Below, piece by piece: positions 26,601-35,540 of a DNA stretch of 64,000 nucleotides. Source of the DNA: Zhenhengia yiwuensis. GTDB lineage: Bacteria; Bacillota; Clostridia; Lachnospirales; Cellulosilyticaceae. A model generated the notes under the pieces. It saw nothing but the letters and a program-made list of their open reading frames with translations. It made no database searches and was not told the DNA's origin. The DNA lies in NCBI RefSeq assembly GCF_014384995.1, contig NZ_JACRSY010000002.1, positions 1 through 64,000 on the forward strand, in the 5' to 3' direction. Position 1 is the first letter of the stretch. The number at the start of each line of letters is the position of its first letter. A program made the position numbers and the translations under genes.

Positions 26601-27845
26601 ATGGCTGTGCCAATGCCCATTAAAAGAATTGCAGATTTTGAGAATTTAGGTTTTGGAATGTTTGTACACTGGGGGCTTTACTCTCAAGTAGGAAAAGGTG
26701 AATGGTATCAAGCTTTGCATAGCGTACCAAAAGCGCAGTATGAGGAACTTGTAAAGACTTTTCAAGTTGCACCTCATTATGCGGAAAATATGGTCAAAGT
26801 GGCAAAAGAAGCAGGAATGAAATATATTGTTCTTACGACAAGACATCATGATGGTTTTTCTTTATTTGATACAAAAGGACTAAGTACATATGATGCACCA
26901 CATGCAATAGGAAGAGATCTTATAAGAGAATACGTAGAGGCATGCAACAAGTATGAGATCATTCCATTTTTCTACCACACAACACTTGATTGGCATGAGG
27001 CAAGTTTTAATGAAGATTTTAAAACTTATCTGAAATACCTTAGAGATTCAGTTGAAATTCTATGTAGTGAATACGGTAAAATCGGAGGCTTATGGTTTGA
27101 TGGTAACTGGAGCAAGCCACACGAAGACTGGGAAGAAGATGCTTTATATGCAGTAATTAGAAAGCATCAGCCAGATGCGATTATTGTTAATAATACAGGA
27201 CTATCTCATAGAGGGGAAAAAGGTAATATTGAAATTGATAGTGTAACCTTTGAGCAAGGTAGACCCTCAAGAATGAATCAAGATGGTGCTACAAAATATG
27301 TAGCAAGTGAAATGTGTCAGACACTGAATGACCACTGGGGTATAGGGAATAACGACTTTAATTATAAATCTTTACCAGAAATTATTGAGACACTCTGCTA
27401 TAGCAGAAGAATGGGAGCTAACTATCTACTCAATGTAGGGTTAGAAGCAGATGGAACTGTACCAGGTATACAAGCTGCTATGCTCAAAGAAGTTGGGAAG
27501 TGGATTAAGCTAGAGGGAGAGGCTATCTACACAGGGAGACCTTGCGATGATCTATCAGGAGAAGGTTCTGACTTTATGCTTCGCATGGATGACCATACCC
27601 TTTATGCCTTCATCCATCACCTTAAAGTAACAGGTGATAGCAACGTAGTAGTAGGCGGTAGCGGAAGTGGCATGAAGAATTTCATTGGCCTAGATAGGGC
27701 AATTGAATCTATTGAATGGGTGGATAATAAAGAACCTCTAAGAGTGATTCAAGATACTGACACTAAACTTATGAGCTTTTATGCAACAGGTTTCCCTTAT
27801 GGTACAAACACTGTAGTACGTGTAGCTAAAATAAAATTGAAATAG
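26601..27845 (+). CDS. GH29-type alpha-L-fucosidase, intracellular, 414 aa
   Basis: The N-terminal (beta/alpha)8 barrel carries FGMFVHWGLYSQVGKGEWY (residues 18-36), TTRHHDGFSLFD (79-90), and IGGLWFDGNW, in which D167 fits the GH29 catalytic nucleophile. A beta-sandwich follows from about residue 330. There is no signal peptide, so it would act on imported fucosylated oligosaccharides. An AGGAGG site precedes the ATG. With the GH112 phosphorylase at 49673 and the DUF4091 protein it suggests growth on mucin- or plant-type glycans. Specificity for fucose is inferred from family. Confidence 0.88.
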   Translation: MAVPMPIKRIADFENLGFGMFVHWGLYSQVGKGEWYQALHSVPKAQYEELVKTFQVAPHYAENMVKVAKEAGMKYIVLTTRHHDGFSLFDTKGLSTYDAPHAIGRDLIREYVEACNKYEIIPFFYHTTLDWHEASFNEDFKTYLKYLRDSVEILCSEYGKIGGLWFDGNWSKPHEDWEEDALYAVIRKHQPDAIIVNNTGLSHRGEKGNIEIDSVTFEQGRPSRMNQDGATKYVASEMCQTLNDHWGIGNNDFNYKSLPEIIETLCYSRRMGANYLLNVGLEADGTVPGIQAAMLKEVGKWIKLEGEAIYTGRPCDDLSGEGSDFMLRMDDHTLYAFIHHLKVTGDSNVVVGGSGSGMKNFIGLDRAIESIEWVDNKEPLRVIQDTDTKLMSFYATGFPYGTNTVVRVAKIKLK

Positions 27846-27924
27846 AAATTCTTAAAGTAAACATACATTTTCATATAACCTGAATACTTATGAAGTAAGA
27901 CAATAAGTAAAGTGAGGGATAGAT

Positions 27925-28098
27925 ATGAGATGTACGTTAAAGGAATTTATAGCAGAGTATATGGAAACGCGATTGAGAGCTTACAAGATGCTTGGTCATG
28001 TAGGGTGCGATAAGCAAGTGAAAGCAAAAGATGCCCAGAAAGTTTGGAGTATGTATATGGGCATTATGGCTCAAGGTGATGATTGGCATAATGTATAG
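27925..28098 (+). CDS. Small conserved-looking protein, 57 aa
   Basis: ATG at 27925 follows GTGAGGGA at a normal distance, and the stop TAG is at 28096-28098 just before a terminator, so this is a plausible real gene. The protein begins MRCTLKEFIAEYMETRLRAY and is helical and positively charged, ending in GDDWHNV. I do not recognise it. It could share a transcript with the fucosidase gene 79 bp upstream. Confidence 0.6.
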   Translation: MRCTLKEFIAEYMETRLRAYKMLGHVGCDKQVKAKDAQKVWSMYMGIMAQGDDWHNV

Positions 28099-28100
28099 AA

Positions 28101-28142
28101 AAATAAGGCTACCTATTCGAGAAAGAGTAGGTAGCCTTATTT
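28101..28142. terminator. Bidirectional terminator between convergent genes
   Basis: AAATAAGGCTACCTA (28101-28115) pairs perfectly with TAGGTAGCCTTATTT (28128-28142). Confidence 0.9.
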
Positions 28143-28176
28143 AATTTTTTATAGAATTATATTTCCTGTTTTTTGT

Positions 28177-28869
28177 TTAGATCTTTTCAGTTTCAGGAAG
28201 TATGTCTTCTGAAGATTCTTCTTGTGAAGATGTCTCCTCTTTAGTAAGTTCTGTATCTGAATCATCATCCTCTTTTTTATAGTAGATAAGGCTAATGACT
28301 TTTCCACTTACAGTTACAGCAATAAGTGACCAGAAAATCTGTTCAAAGCGTAAGTATGTAAGGGAAAGTCCGAGAACAGTAAAGTCTGTAATCATATAAA
28401 CCCAGTTGACTTTAAGTGGTGTAAATTTAGAAACAAGAAGCGCAATCACATCATCACCACCTGAAGCACCGCCACCCCTTACAACAAGACCTACACCAAC
28501 ACCTACAAATAAACCAGCAAATAAACTTGCAAGGAGCATATGTTCCCCTAGACTAGGAACAAGAGGTCCTATAGCTTCCCAAATACTATAAGTAATAGAG
28601 AAGGTTATAGTAGAGAGAACAGAATAAATCATAAAGCTTTTACCAAAAAATCTGCTACCTAAGAAGAATAAAGAAAAGTCTAATACGACACTTGTAATAG
28701 AAGGAGATATATCAAACAGGTTTTTAAAAAGGAGTAGAAGACCTAAAATACCGCCTTCTGTAACACTGTTCTGATAGTTGAAGTTAAAGGTACCAAAAGA
28801 AAGTATGGTAGCCCCCAACAAAACAAGACTGATTTGCTTGATGGGCAATTTTTTTAGATAAGTATACAT
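28177..28869 (-). CDS. YitT-like (DUF161) membrane protein, 230 aa
   Basis: Five to six hydrophobic segments carry the family motifs TEGGILGLLLL and GVGVGLVVRGGGASGGDDVI. The usual C-terminal DUF2179 domain is absent and replaced by an acidic Ser/Glu tail of about 35 residues. The function is unknown in the family. The ATG at 28869 is preferred to an upstream GTG because that GTG lies inside the GGAGGTG ribosome site. It is divergent from the MerR gene. Confidence 0.78.
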   Translation of the reverse strand: MYTYLKKLPIKQISLVLLGATILSFGTFNFNYQNSVTEGGILGLLLLFKNLFDISPSITSVVLDFSLFFLGSRFFGKSFMIYSVLSTITFSITYSIWEAIGPLVPSLGEHMLLASLFAGLFVGVGVGLVVRGGGASGGDDVIALLVSKFTPLKVNWVYMITDFTVLGLSLTYLRFEQIFWSLIAVTVSGKVISLIYYKKEDDDSDTELTKEETSSQEESSEDILPETEKI

Positions 28870-28960
28870 AAACGTCACCTCCTTTAAAAAAAGTATAAAC
28901 TATGGCATAATACTAGAGTCAATGCACATTGTAAAAAAATAATAAGAAAAGAAGTGTAAC

Positions 28961-29776
28961 ATGAAAGCATACTATAAAATTGGGGAGATTTCTAAAATCT
29001 ATGGTATTGGGAAAGATTCGCTTATGTACTATGAAGATTTAGGTATTCTAAATCCAGTAAGGGGAGAAAATGGGTATAGATTTTATAGCATAAGTGATAT
29101 TTGGAGGCTCAACCTTATTAAAGAATTACGAAGTTTAGATTTCTCTATGAAGAAAATAAAAGATTATTTAGATGATAGGGACTTAGTCTCTACTCAAGCT
29201 ATTCTAAATGAGGAAGCGACTTTAATAGATCAAAAAATAGCAGAACTTTTAGCACACAAACAAAATATTAATAGTAGATTAAAAGAAATAGAAGAAGTTG
29301 TAAAAGAGACTCAGTTTGATACGATTGAGGTTAAATGGATTAAAGAACGTAAGGCACTTCTTTTAAATGCTAATATTACAAGAGATGAACAGGTAGATTT
29401 TCTTATTCAGAAACTCCATAAAGAATATGAGGCTTCTTTTTATATTTTAGGTAATCATAATATAGGAGCTATTTTTGATTTTGAAGAAGTGAAGAGAGGG
29501 CGTTATAATGTGTTTCAATCAGTATTCTGTCTCTTACCTGATGAAGCGTGTCAATTTAACTTTGTCTTACCTGAAGGACACTATGTATCTTATCATTATA
29601 CAGGACAGTATAAAAAAAATAAGATTTATCTAGAGAAGATGTTTACTTATATTAAAGAGCAAGGTTATCAGATTATAGGGAATCCAATAGAAATTTATAA
29701 ATTAGATATCCATGAGACAGGCAAAGAAGAAGAATTTGTAACAGAGATACAAATTCCTGTACAATTAAAACAATAA
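28961..29776 (+). CDS. MerR-family regulator with effector-binding domain, 271 aa
   Basis: Residues 1-70 form a MerR winged helix (YKIGEISKIYGIGKDSLMYY, ending with NGYRFYSISD), followed by a dimerising coiled coil (about 75-120). The rest (about 125-270) is a GyrI-like ligand-binding domain as in BltR or BmrR-type regulators. No metal-binding cysteines are present, so an organic ligand is likely. It is divergent from the YitT-like gene and close to the left end of the genomic island. Confidence 0.85.
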   Translation: MKAYYKIGEISKIYGIGKDSLMYYEDLGILNPVRGENGYRFYSISDIWRLNLIKELRSLDFSMKKIKDYLDDRDLVSTQAILNEEATLIDQKIAELLAHKQNINSRLKEIEEVVKETQFDTIEVKWIKERKALLLNANITRDEQVDFLIQKLHKEYEASFYILGNHNIGAIFDFEEVKRGRYNVFQSVFCLLPDEACQFNFVLPEGHYVSYHYTGQYKKNKIYLEKMFTYIKEQGYQIIGNPIEIYKLDIHETGKEEEFVTEIQIPVQLKQ

Positions 29777-29785
29777 ATAGATAAG

Positions 29786-29822
29786 AAAAAACCAGTAATC
29801 TTTAATAAGTTTACTGGTTTTT
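29786..29822. terminator. Bidirectional terminator next to the island's left end
   Basis: AAAACCAGTAA (29788-29798) pairs with TTACTGGTTTT (29811-29821). It ends the MerR gene and, before island insertion, probably also ended the tRNA-Thr transcript on the minus strand. Confidence 0.85.
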
Positions 29823-29824
29823 GT

Positions 29825-29874
29825 TACAGCTGCTAGCGGGAATCGAACCCGCGACCTCTACACTACCAATGTAG
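29825..29874 (-). repeat. Left attachment site: displaced 3' part of tRNA-Thr
   Basis: Bases 29829-29874 read on the minus strand as tRNA positions 27-72 (anticodon arm, variable loop, T arm, 3' acceptor strand). The D arm and the 5' acceptor strand are missing. It differs from the right copy at 29836 (G versus A) and 29852 (C versus T), and these two bases pair with each other in the T stem. This copy is most likely the original chromosomal 3' end. Confidence 0.88.
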
Positions 29875-29953
29875 GAGTGAAAATTAGGGATAAGAAGGTT
29901 ACAATGCTTGAAAAATAAGGGGATTTTAAATAGGAGAGTGACTTGCTTAGGTG

Positions 29954-29969
29954 TGCAACATGGCAACAC
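29954..29969 (+). repeat. Candidate integrase arm sites, left end
   Basis: TGCAACA and GGCAACAC lie 80-95 bp inside the left attachment site. GGCAACAC recurs near the right end in the same orientation. Confidence 0.5.
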
Positions 29970-30034
29970 TATGCAATAAGTTTATATTATGATATAATAA
30001 TTATAACATAAAGTATTGCATAAGGGGTAATTAG

Positions 30035-30766
30035 ATGAATGCTGTTATAATACGAGGTCAAAAATTTTTTTGGACAACAAATCCAACAGAAGGGCTTTGG
30101 GATATCGAAGTTGGCTATGTGACTAGTGAAGATATATATATTGTAAAATTGACAAGTAACCTAAGAGGAAAAAAATATAAATATTATAAATTAAATGAAC
30201 TTTATTCGAAAGAAGCTGAAATTATCCATAAGCTTAGAGAATTTGGATTTATCGATAAAGGTATGTATGCTAAAATTATCGATTATATCGAATACCTAAG
30301 AGTTTGTGATACTGAAGTTGTTGAACTTGAGGGGTCACTTAGCAAGTATCTGCTCAATGAAGATATTGAGGCTGAAGCAAATAGAGCATACGAAGTTGTT
30401 AAGGAATATGTGCAAGATAACGCTGAGTTTTTTCCGACACGTTCTAGTAACAAGTATGAAAATGGTGAAAGTCAAGGGGTCATCTTTGATGATGAAGCTA
30501 ATATAAAAAAATATGGGGCGCAAACTATAGTTATCCACAAAGCTCCACTAGTAGCTCTATTAAAAGAAGAGTTTGATTTGATGAGCAAGTCGAAACATAA
30601 CGCAATCTTTGAAGAATGGATAAGACAAGATATCCTATTTAGGAACAAGACTGTTAAAGAGAATCGTTATCAATGCAAAGACCTTGTTTTAAAGGATGGC
30701 ATGACTGGTAAGTCACGTAAAGATGGTTATGTTTTAAAATGGAAGAGTTCAGATGAAATCCTCTAA
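30035..30766 (+). CDS. Unknown protein, 243 aa, coupled to the adenine methyltransferase
   Basis: I do not recognise a family with confidence. The N-terminal part (about 15-75) has beta strands and a Lys/Tyr-rich stretch (GKKYKYYKLNELY). The C-terminal part, with KEYVQDNAEFFPTRSS, a predicted helix (LVALLKEEFDL) and RNKTVKENRYQCKDLVL, resembles the DNA-binding tail seen on some phage or plasmid primase-helicases (DUF927-like); this is a weak inference. AAGGGG precedes the ATG, and a TATAAT lies about 35 nt upstream. It overlaps the methyltransferase gene by 14 nt. It is the first gene at the island's left end. Confidence 0.6.
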   Translation: MNAVIIRGQKFFWTTNPTEGLWDIEVGYVTSEDIYIVKLTSNLRGKKYKYYKLNELYSKEAEIIHKLREFGFIDKGMYAKIIDYIEYLRVCDTEVVELEGSLSKYLLNEDIEAEANRAYEVVKEYVQDNAEFFPTRSSNKYENGESQGVIFDDEANIKKYGAQTIVIHKAPLVALLKEEFDLMSKSKHNAIFEEWIRQDILFRNKTVKENRYQCKDLVLKDGMTGKSRKDGYVLKWKSSDEIL

Positions 30767-31619
30767 AATCTCCATAATCTCCCGAATGGGTGGCAAATAT
30801 CAGCTCATCGATAATATTGTTCCCCTCATTACACAATGTGCTGTAGACTATAGCATAACAACATACGCAGAGCTTTGTGGTGGGGGTGCAAGGGTTCTTC
30901 TAAATCTTCCAAACAATCTCTTTGAACATCGCATCTACAATGAGATTGATATTGGAATTTGTAATATTTTTCAAGTTCTTCAAAATAAGCTCTATACGGC
31001 AGAAATGATGAGTGTGCTCGAAAAATATAGATATAGTCGTGAAGTGTTTGAAATGGCTCGTAATGAACTAAAAATAGATAAAGTACAGAAACATTTAAAT
31101 CTGATTGAGCGAGCGACCTACACCTATATAGCAGTTACTCAAAGTCGAGCATCCAATATGGTGACTTATAGTCCAAGTGGTGAATATGATATGGGGTACT
31201 ACGATAAGCTATCAAAACTAAAAGAATATCATTATTTATTAGAAGGTATTGAGATACAAAATCAAAATTGCATGATATTATTAGAAAAGTATAAAAACAA
31301 CAAAGATATTCTTATCTATCTTGACCCACCCTATAATCCATTAGCAATGAAGAATCCTAAGACCTATGCAGAGCATTCATGGACTGTGGAACAGCATAAA
31401 ATATTAGTGGATAGGTTATTAGAAACAAAGGCAAAAGTTATTTTAAGTGGTTATGATAATCCAATTTATGGAGCATTAGAAGATGCAGGATGGCTCAAAA
31501 TAAAATTAAAAGATGTTCATATAGCAAGCTCGGTGAGTGACCGAAAAGAGAGTGAATATATATGGATTAACTTTGAAGTAAGTCCATATATACTGCAGAA
31601 AATAAGTATAAATGATTAA
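30753..31619 (+). CDS. D12-class N6-adenine DNA methyltransferase (Dam-like), 288 aa
   Basis: The AdoMet-binding region has GGKYQLIDNIVPL (about 14-26) and YAELCGGGARVLLNLP (about 41-56), and the catalytic motif IV is IYLDPPYNP (about 190-198), the DPPY that marks amino-methyltransferases. Family members methylate adenine in short targets such as GATC. No matching endonuclease is adjacent, so it may be an orphan that protects the island or regulates genes by methylation. It overlaps the preceding unknown gene by 14 nt. Confidence 0.88.
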   Translation: MKSSKISIISRMGGKYQLIDNIVPLITQCAVDYSITTYAELCGGGARVLLNLPNNLFEHRIYNEIDIGICNIFQVLQNKLYTAEMMSVLEKYRYSREVFEMARNELKIDKVQKHLNLIERATYTYIAVTQSRASNMVTYSPSGEYDMGYYDKLSKLKEYHYLLEGIEIQNQNCMILLEKYKNNKDILIYLDPPYNPLAMKNPKTYAEHSWTVEQHKILVDRLLETKAKVILSGYDNPIYGALEDAGWLKIKLKDVHIASSVSDRKESEYIWINFEVSPYILQKISIND

Positions 31620-32028
31620 GACCCGTAGACCCATAGCACCCATAACTTTTTTAGAAAGCGTATAAGTTATTTCAGAAATAGGTCATTCATATAAAATAAG
31701 CTGTTAACAGATAGATTGAGTAAGACAATGGGTTAAAGCATAAGAGAATAGCGTATAGGCTTAAGAAATAGCTTAAATCTTAAGGTTATTAGGTATTTAG
31801 GATAGGACTGTGATTTATTGGTTTAACATAAATACTACGAAATGCTAAAAATAACAGCATTTAAAATAAGAGTATATGTGCAAAACGCACAAATATATAA
31901 AAAATATAACCTGACATATCAGTTATTCGTTATGTTTTATTCTTTATAAAAATAGCAATGTAATTTAGAGAAAACAGACCAACAATTTAAAAAATGCATT
32001 TTTCACCCGTGATAAGGATGGCGTTTAT

Positions 32029-32054
32029 GGGGGTAAGGGGGTTGGGGAAAAGGG
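32029..32054 (+). other. Possible G-quadruplex tract
   Basis: Four G runs (5, 5, 4 and 3 bases) are separated by TAA, TT and AAAA. The surrounding DNA is strongly AT-rich, so this tract stands out. Confidence 0.55.
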
Positions 32055-32202
32055 TTGTTAGGTTTGCTGAGGTTGTAAAAGTGACTTAGTCATTTGTGGT
32101 GAGTGACATTCAAACGTGATATTCAACACAGCACAATGGATAGGTTACAACACAAGGCATTGTTCAACAGTTCCTATCTGTTCGAGTTGTTCAATAAGAC
32201 AG

Positions 32203-32232
32203 AGCACTTCTCATTGGAGGAGTGCTTTTTAT
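32203..32232 (+). terminator. Terminator-like hairpin
   Basis: AGCACTTCT and AGGAGTGCT pair around CATTGG, followed by TTTTTATATTT. Confidence 0.6.
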
Positions 32233-32952
32233 ATTTCATCAACCTTCATTTCATTCTGACTTTCCTAGTAGTTCATTTCTTCTATTTTTTATGCAATTAA
32301 AAATCTAATGAAAGTATCACAATAGAACTTCACAATAACAGACTTTTCAAATCCATTATTTGCATAAATTCTTTTCAATCCCACTAATAAGCTAAAACTA
32401 GGTGAATGAACTCGTTTATGATTTCATTTGCGTCTTATTAAACTTGTTAGGTATATAACATTTAAAAAAATAATTAAGAATTTACAGCTCATGAACTGAC
32501 AAAAGTTATAGTAGATATAGACAGTAGGTGACGGAATATTTCACGCAACTTCAAACAAAGTTGAACTAATTGCTACTGAGGTTCGCATAGATGAAAGCAA
32601 TTCCTCAATCTGACCAATATAGACAAAGTGGTTGATGTAATTGGAATATACAGATAATATGAAAAAAATCAGACAATAACTTGCGATGTCTGATTTATCT
32701 ACGTTATAATTGATGTAAGTTTTAAAAAAAAGATTAAATAAGGGAGACTTTAAGAATGTATTCAAATAAGAATAAAAGTAGTTCTGGTATTAGGTATTTA
32801 AGTAATTGGTTGTTTATGTTTTACTAGGGGGTAATATATATAAATATTTCTTCGAGTATTAACAATTGTGTTATATTCATGGTAATATCAAAGCATAACA
32901 AAAGATTAAGAATATACTAAATAAAAATAAAAGTTAAGTGAGGTCGATACAA

Positions 32953-33927
32953 ATGAAATCTAAATCTGTAAGAAAAATGTTATGTGGCTTACTCGTTACT
33001 TCAAGTGTACTCAGTGTGGCAACTCCAGTATTCGCTCAACATCCTAGCGATAAAGACGGTGACGGAAAAATCGGTAAAGTAACGCTTTATAAAACTGAAA
33101 ATGTACAATCAGATAACAGTGGTGACTACCTCTTAGAAATTAAACTTGAGGAAGGTTGGACACCATATGCAGATGTACAAATTACAGTAGGTAAAGGTTC
33201 TTTATGTACATCTTACGATAAAGGACATACTCAAACAGATGGAACTAATGAGTACATCTTAGAGGGTGTAGTAGGTGCTACACTGAGAGACGTAGACAAT
33301 TTAGGTACAATATTCAGAGGAAAACTAACAAACCCTAAACAAGGTGGAATTATAGAAGTACCAATCAATCTTTGTAAAGAACATAATAGAGGCGAACTTG
33401 TAGGTCAAGCGTACCTTAACGTAGCTGTAAATGAGCATACAAAATTCTATGCTCAAGGTGGTCTAGACTTTACCGATGCTAAACCTATCAGCGAGAGGGG
33501 TAACGAACCAACACAACCTAACAAAGTGTACAAAGAAGACGTAAGATTTACAATAGGCAAATCAACCTATACTATTACAACTAAAGAAGGCAAACAAATC
33601 ACAAAATCAATGCAAAACGGAGAAGCACCTTTCATGTCTAACGGTAGAACAATGATACCAGTTCGTTATGCAAGTGAAGCACTTGATGCTAGTGTAGAGT
33701 GGAATCCTGCAGTAAAAGAAGTCATTGTTAAAAAAGATGGGGTAACAGTAAGACTTCCATTAAATAGTCAATATGCAATCTACAGTGACGGCTCTAAAGC
33801 AGATATGGGTGCTAAGACTGTACAACGTAACGGTAGAACTTACGTACCAGTAGGAGCGTTAGGCAGAATGCTTGACGCTACAATGAGTTGGGATGACGCA
33901 ACTCAAACCGTTATTTTTGCTAAATAA
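32953..33927 (+). CDS. Secreted protein with copper-amine-oxidase-N-like domain, 324 aa
   Basis: A signal peptide spans residues 1-26 (cleavage after PVFA). The middle region (about 30-190) is beta-rich with no known motif; it starts with HPSDKDGDGKIG, an EF-hand-like acidic loop. The C-terminal 125 residues form a copper-amine-oxidase-N-like domain (SNGRTMIPVRYASEALDASV, NGRTYVPVGALGRMLDA), often used in Clostridia as a surface module. An in-frame GTG at 32938 is open upstream, but ATG 32953 has GAGGT 8 nt before it and gives a proper signal peptide. It is single-gene island cargo. Confidence 0.75.
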   Translation: MKSKSVRKMLCGLLVTSSVLSVATPVFAQHPSDKDGDGKIGKVTLYKTENVQSDNSGDYLLEIKLEEGWTPYADVQITVGKGSLCTSYDKGHTQTDGTNEYILEGVVGATLRDVDNLGTIFRGKLTNPKQGGIIEVPINLCKEHNRGELVGQAYLNVAVNEHTKFYAQGGLDFTDAKPISERGNEPTQPNKVYKEDVRFTIGKSTYTITTKEGKQITKSMQNGEAPFMSNGRTMIPVRYASEALDASVEWNPAVKEVIVKKDGVTVRLPLNSQYAIYSDGSKADMGAKTVQRNGRTYVPVGALGRMLDATMSWDDATQTVIFAK

Positions 33928-33943
33928 AATACATAGTAAAATT

Positions 33944-33977
33944 AAAAGTACACTTCGAGAGAAGTGTACTTTTTTTG
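33944..33977 (+). terminator. Intrinsic terminator
   Basis: AAAAGTACACTTC and GAAGTGTACTTTT pair around GAGA, followed by a T-tract. Confidence 0.88.
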
Positions 33978-34032
33978 CATTTAAATTTTTATAAGTGAGT
34001 AAAAGTAGTTTTTTCTAAAGGCATTTAGTTTT

Positions 34033-34095
34033 TTCTATGTTTGAACTGACTGGAGAAATTATCAAACAGATAAGTTCTTTCAGATAACTGACAGC
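34033..34095 (+). promoter_or_regulatory. Motif array upstream of the 34285 gene
   Basis: TTTTTTCTA is followed by ACTGAC (34045), ACAGAT (34066) and ACTGAC (34087), spaced 21 bp each. The TTTTTTCTA plus AAC(T/G)GAC order also occurs upstream of the genes at 35081 and 39043. The rest of 33978-34284 holds no gene. Confidence 0.45.
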
Positions 34096-34284
34096 AATCT
34101 ATATTAGTAAAAGTAGAAGGTTAGAATAAAAGTTTTCATCAGATTATTATTTTTGAGGGGGTATTTATTTTTTAATTTTAAGGGGTGAAGCCTAGACATT
34201 TTAAAGTTTTCTACTTTATAAATATCAAAATTAGGATAACTTTAGTATGCTTATTCTAATTTTTAAGAGAGGGGTTAAAATTTT

Positions 34285-34938
34285 ATGTTTCTTAGAAAAT
34301 TATATGAGGCACACTTCACAATTAAAGAATGTCTGTCACTTTATACCGAGGGGTCACCTGAGTGGCAATTAGAACAGGATAAGATGAAGCTCTTAAAAAT
34401 GATTATTCAATTTATCAAAACAGAGGGTGTGAAGCAAGCTCCTGCAAAGGCTAAATTAGATGCTATCATGACAACTCATTTTGACTATGCTCGTGTAGCG
34501 AGCATGTTTAACACTACGGTAAATAGTATTAAGGCATCTATAAGCTATCTATCCAAAAGTATCGAAAGTAAAGTAGGGGTCGACACACTTGACCTGCTTT
34601 TAGCAGGTGACCTTGAGTCTGCTCGATCTAACTTTCAGGCTTGTAGCAATATTTATAATCTTAATGACTTAATAATTGGCGACATTGCTAATAGAATTCC
34701 TTTGCGTGTTCCTAAAGAGATGGATTTAGGTTGCTGTATAGGTGAATTGGAATTTTTAAAGTCTGTAAGTCTTCCTTATATAAGGAAAGAGTTCACTAAC
34801 CTATCTTTAGAAAAACTTATTTTAATCAGGTATATCCTAGAAACTAGCGACAGTAGGTATTCGAATGAGAAAAGGCTACTTCATGCATACATATTAGGTA
34901 ACATGAGTAGAGAGAATTTCTTATTCTCTTTAGAATAG
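34285..34938 (+). CDS. Unknown island protein with possible helix-turn-helix, 217 aa
   Basis: I do not recognise this protein. It is mostly helical. Residues about 72-105 (DYARVASMFNTTVNSIKASI) look like a sigma-region-4-type helix-turn-helix, so DNA binding is possible. A CC pair lies at about residue 150. GAGAGGGG precedes the ATG by about 11 nt. It is the first of five unlinked-promoter genes of unknown function and could be a regulator of the others; that is speculation based on the helix-turn-helix only. Confidence 0.6.
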   Translation: MFLRKLYEAHFTIKECLSLYTEGSPEWQLEQDKMKLLKMIIQFIKTEGVKQAPAKAKLDAIMTTHFDYARVASMFNTTVNSIKASISYLSKSIESKVGVDTLDLLLAGDLESARSNFQACSNIYNLNDLIIGDIANRIPLRVPKEMDLGCCIGELEFLKSVSLPYIRKEFTNLSLEKLILIRYILETSDSRYSNEKRLLHAYILGNMSRENFLFSLE

Positions 34939-34954
34939 GGGTAGCAATTTAAAA

Positions 34955-35024
34955 AAATTTTTTCTACTAAACTGACATACAAAAAAATTAACACTTGAAA
35001 ACAGACATTAAGTATAAAGGTGTA
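34955..35024 (+). promoter_or_regulatory. Island promoter with tandem AACnGACAT sites
   Basis: TTTTTTCTA, then AACTGACAT (core at 34971) and AACAGACAT (core at 35001), 30 bp apart, then TATAAAGGTGTA (35013-35024) four bases after the second ACAT. The first block and the second site recur upstream of the integrase, and the ACAT-N4-TATAAAGGTGTA part recurs upstream of 35541. Confidence 0.6.
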
Positions 35025-35080
35025 GCAGGTAAGTAAAATGCTATAAAAAAAATTAACAGTCCTTAAGGAGGAAATAAAAA

Positions 35081-35392
35081 ATGAAAAAAATAATCGAAGG
35101 TAAAATCTACAACACAGAAACAGCTATTCTACTAGGTGAATACTCTAACGGTCTTTCACACAGCGATGCAAGATTTTTAGAAGAGGCAGTTTATGTAACA
35201 AAAAAAGGAGCGTACTTCCTTTATGGTGCTGGTGGAGTTATGACTAAATATATGGAGAGAGCTGGAAACACTAGTTGGGGAACTTCAACAATCACAGTTT
35301 TAACAGAAGAGGAAGCATATAAGTGGCTTGAGAAACATAATAAGTGGCAAGTGATAGAGGAGCGTTTCAGTTCTTATATCGAAGAAGCTTAA
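35081..35392 (+). CDS. Small island protein, 103 aa, family of mobile-element orphans
   Basis: It begins MKKIIEGKIYNTETAILLGE and continues with a strand pair YVTKKGAYFLYGAGG and a C-terminal LTEEEAYKWLEKHNKW segment. I recall similar small proteins near integrases and in plasmids of Firmicutes, without a known function. The gene at 35541 encodes a diverged relative with the same order of segments. AAGGAGG precedes the ATG. A terminator follows at once. Confidence 0.7.
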   Translation: MKKIIEGKIYNTETAILLGEYSNGLSHSDARFLEEAVYVTKKGAYFLYGAGGVMTKYMERAGNTSWGTSTITVLTEEEAYKWLEKHNKWQVIEERFSSYIEEA

Positions 35393-35400
35393 ATAAGTAA

Positions 35401-35433
35401 GGGGTAGCATTCTTAGGGATGTTACCCTTTTTA
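35401..35433 (+). terminator. Intrinsic terminator
   Basis: GGGTAGCAT (35402-35410) pairs with ATGTTACCC (35420-35428), followed by TTTTT. Confidence 0.75.
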
Positions 35434-35487
35434 CGTCTGACAGGCTATCTATTTAGTAGATATGGACTGTAAAAATAGCATAATTTC

Positions 35488-35511
35488 ACGCACATGCTCT
35501 ATAAAGGTGTA
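35488..35511 (+). promoter_or_regulatory. Promoter of the 35541 gene
   Basis: ACGCACAT, GCTC, then TATAAAGGTGTA, matching the promoter of 35081 with the same four-base gap. Confidence 0.5.
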
Positions 35512-35540
35512 AATAAAAAAGAAAGTGGGGTGATTAAACT

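Larger units (their letters stand above)
31620..32952. other. Long stretch without a convincing gene
   Basis: About 1.3 kb of AT-rich DNA lies between the methyltransferase and a secreted-protein gene. Short open frames at 32103-32300 (plus) and 32541-32765 (minus) have no ribosome site or family resemblance. Seen here: a G-rich tract at 32029-32054, a TGACTTAGTCA palindrome at 32082-32092, a terminator-like hairpin at 32203-32232, and AACnGAC-type motifs near 31910, 31974, 32330 and 32495. It could hold regulatory DNA or a non-coding RNA. Confidence 0.5.

Noticed and set aside
32103..32300. 65-codon plus-strand frame in the island gap
   Set aside because: No ribosome site, odd composition, and a terminator-like hairpin lies inside it.
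32541..32765. 74-codon minus-strand frame
   Set aside because: No ribosome site, AT-driven hydrophobic composition and no family resemblance.
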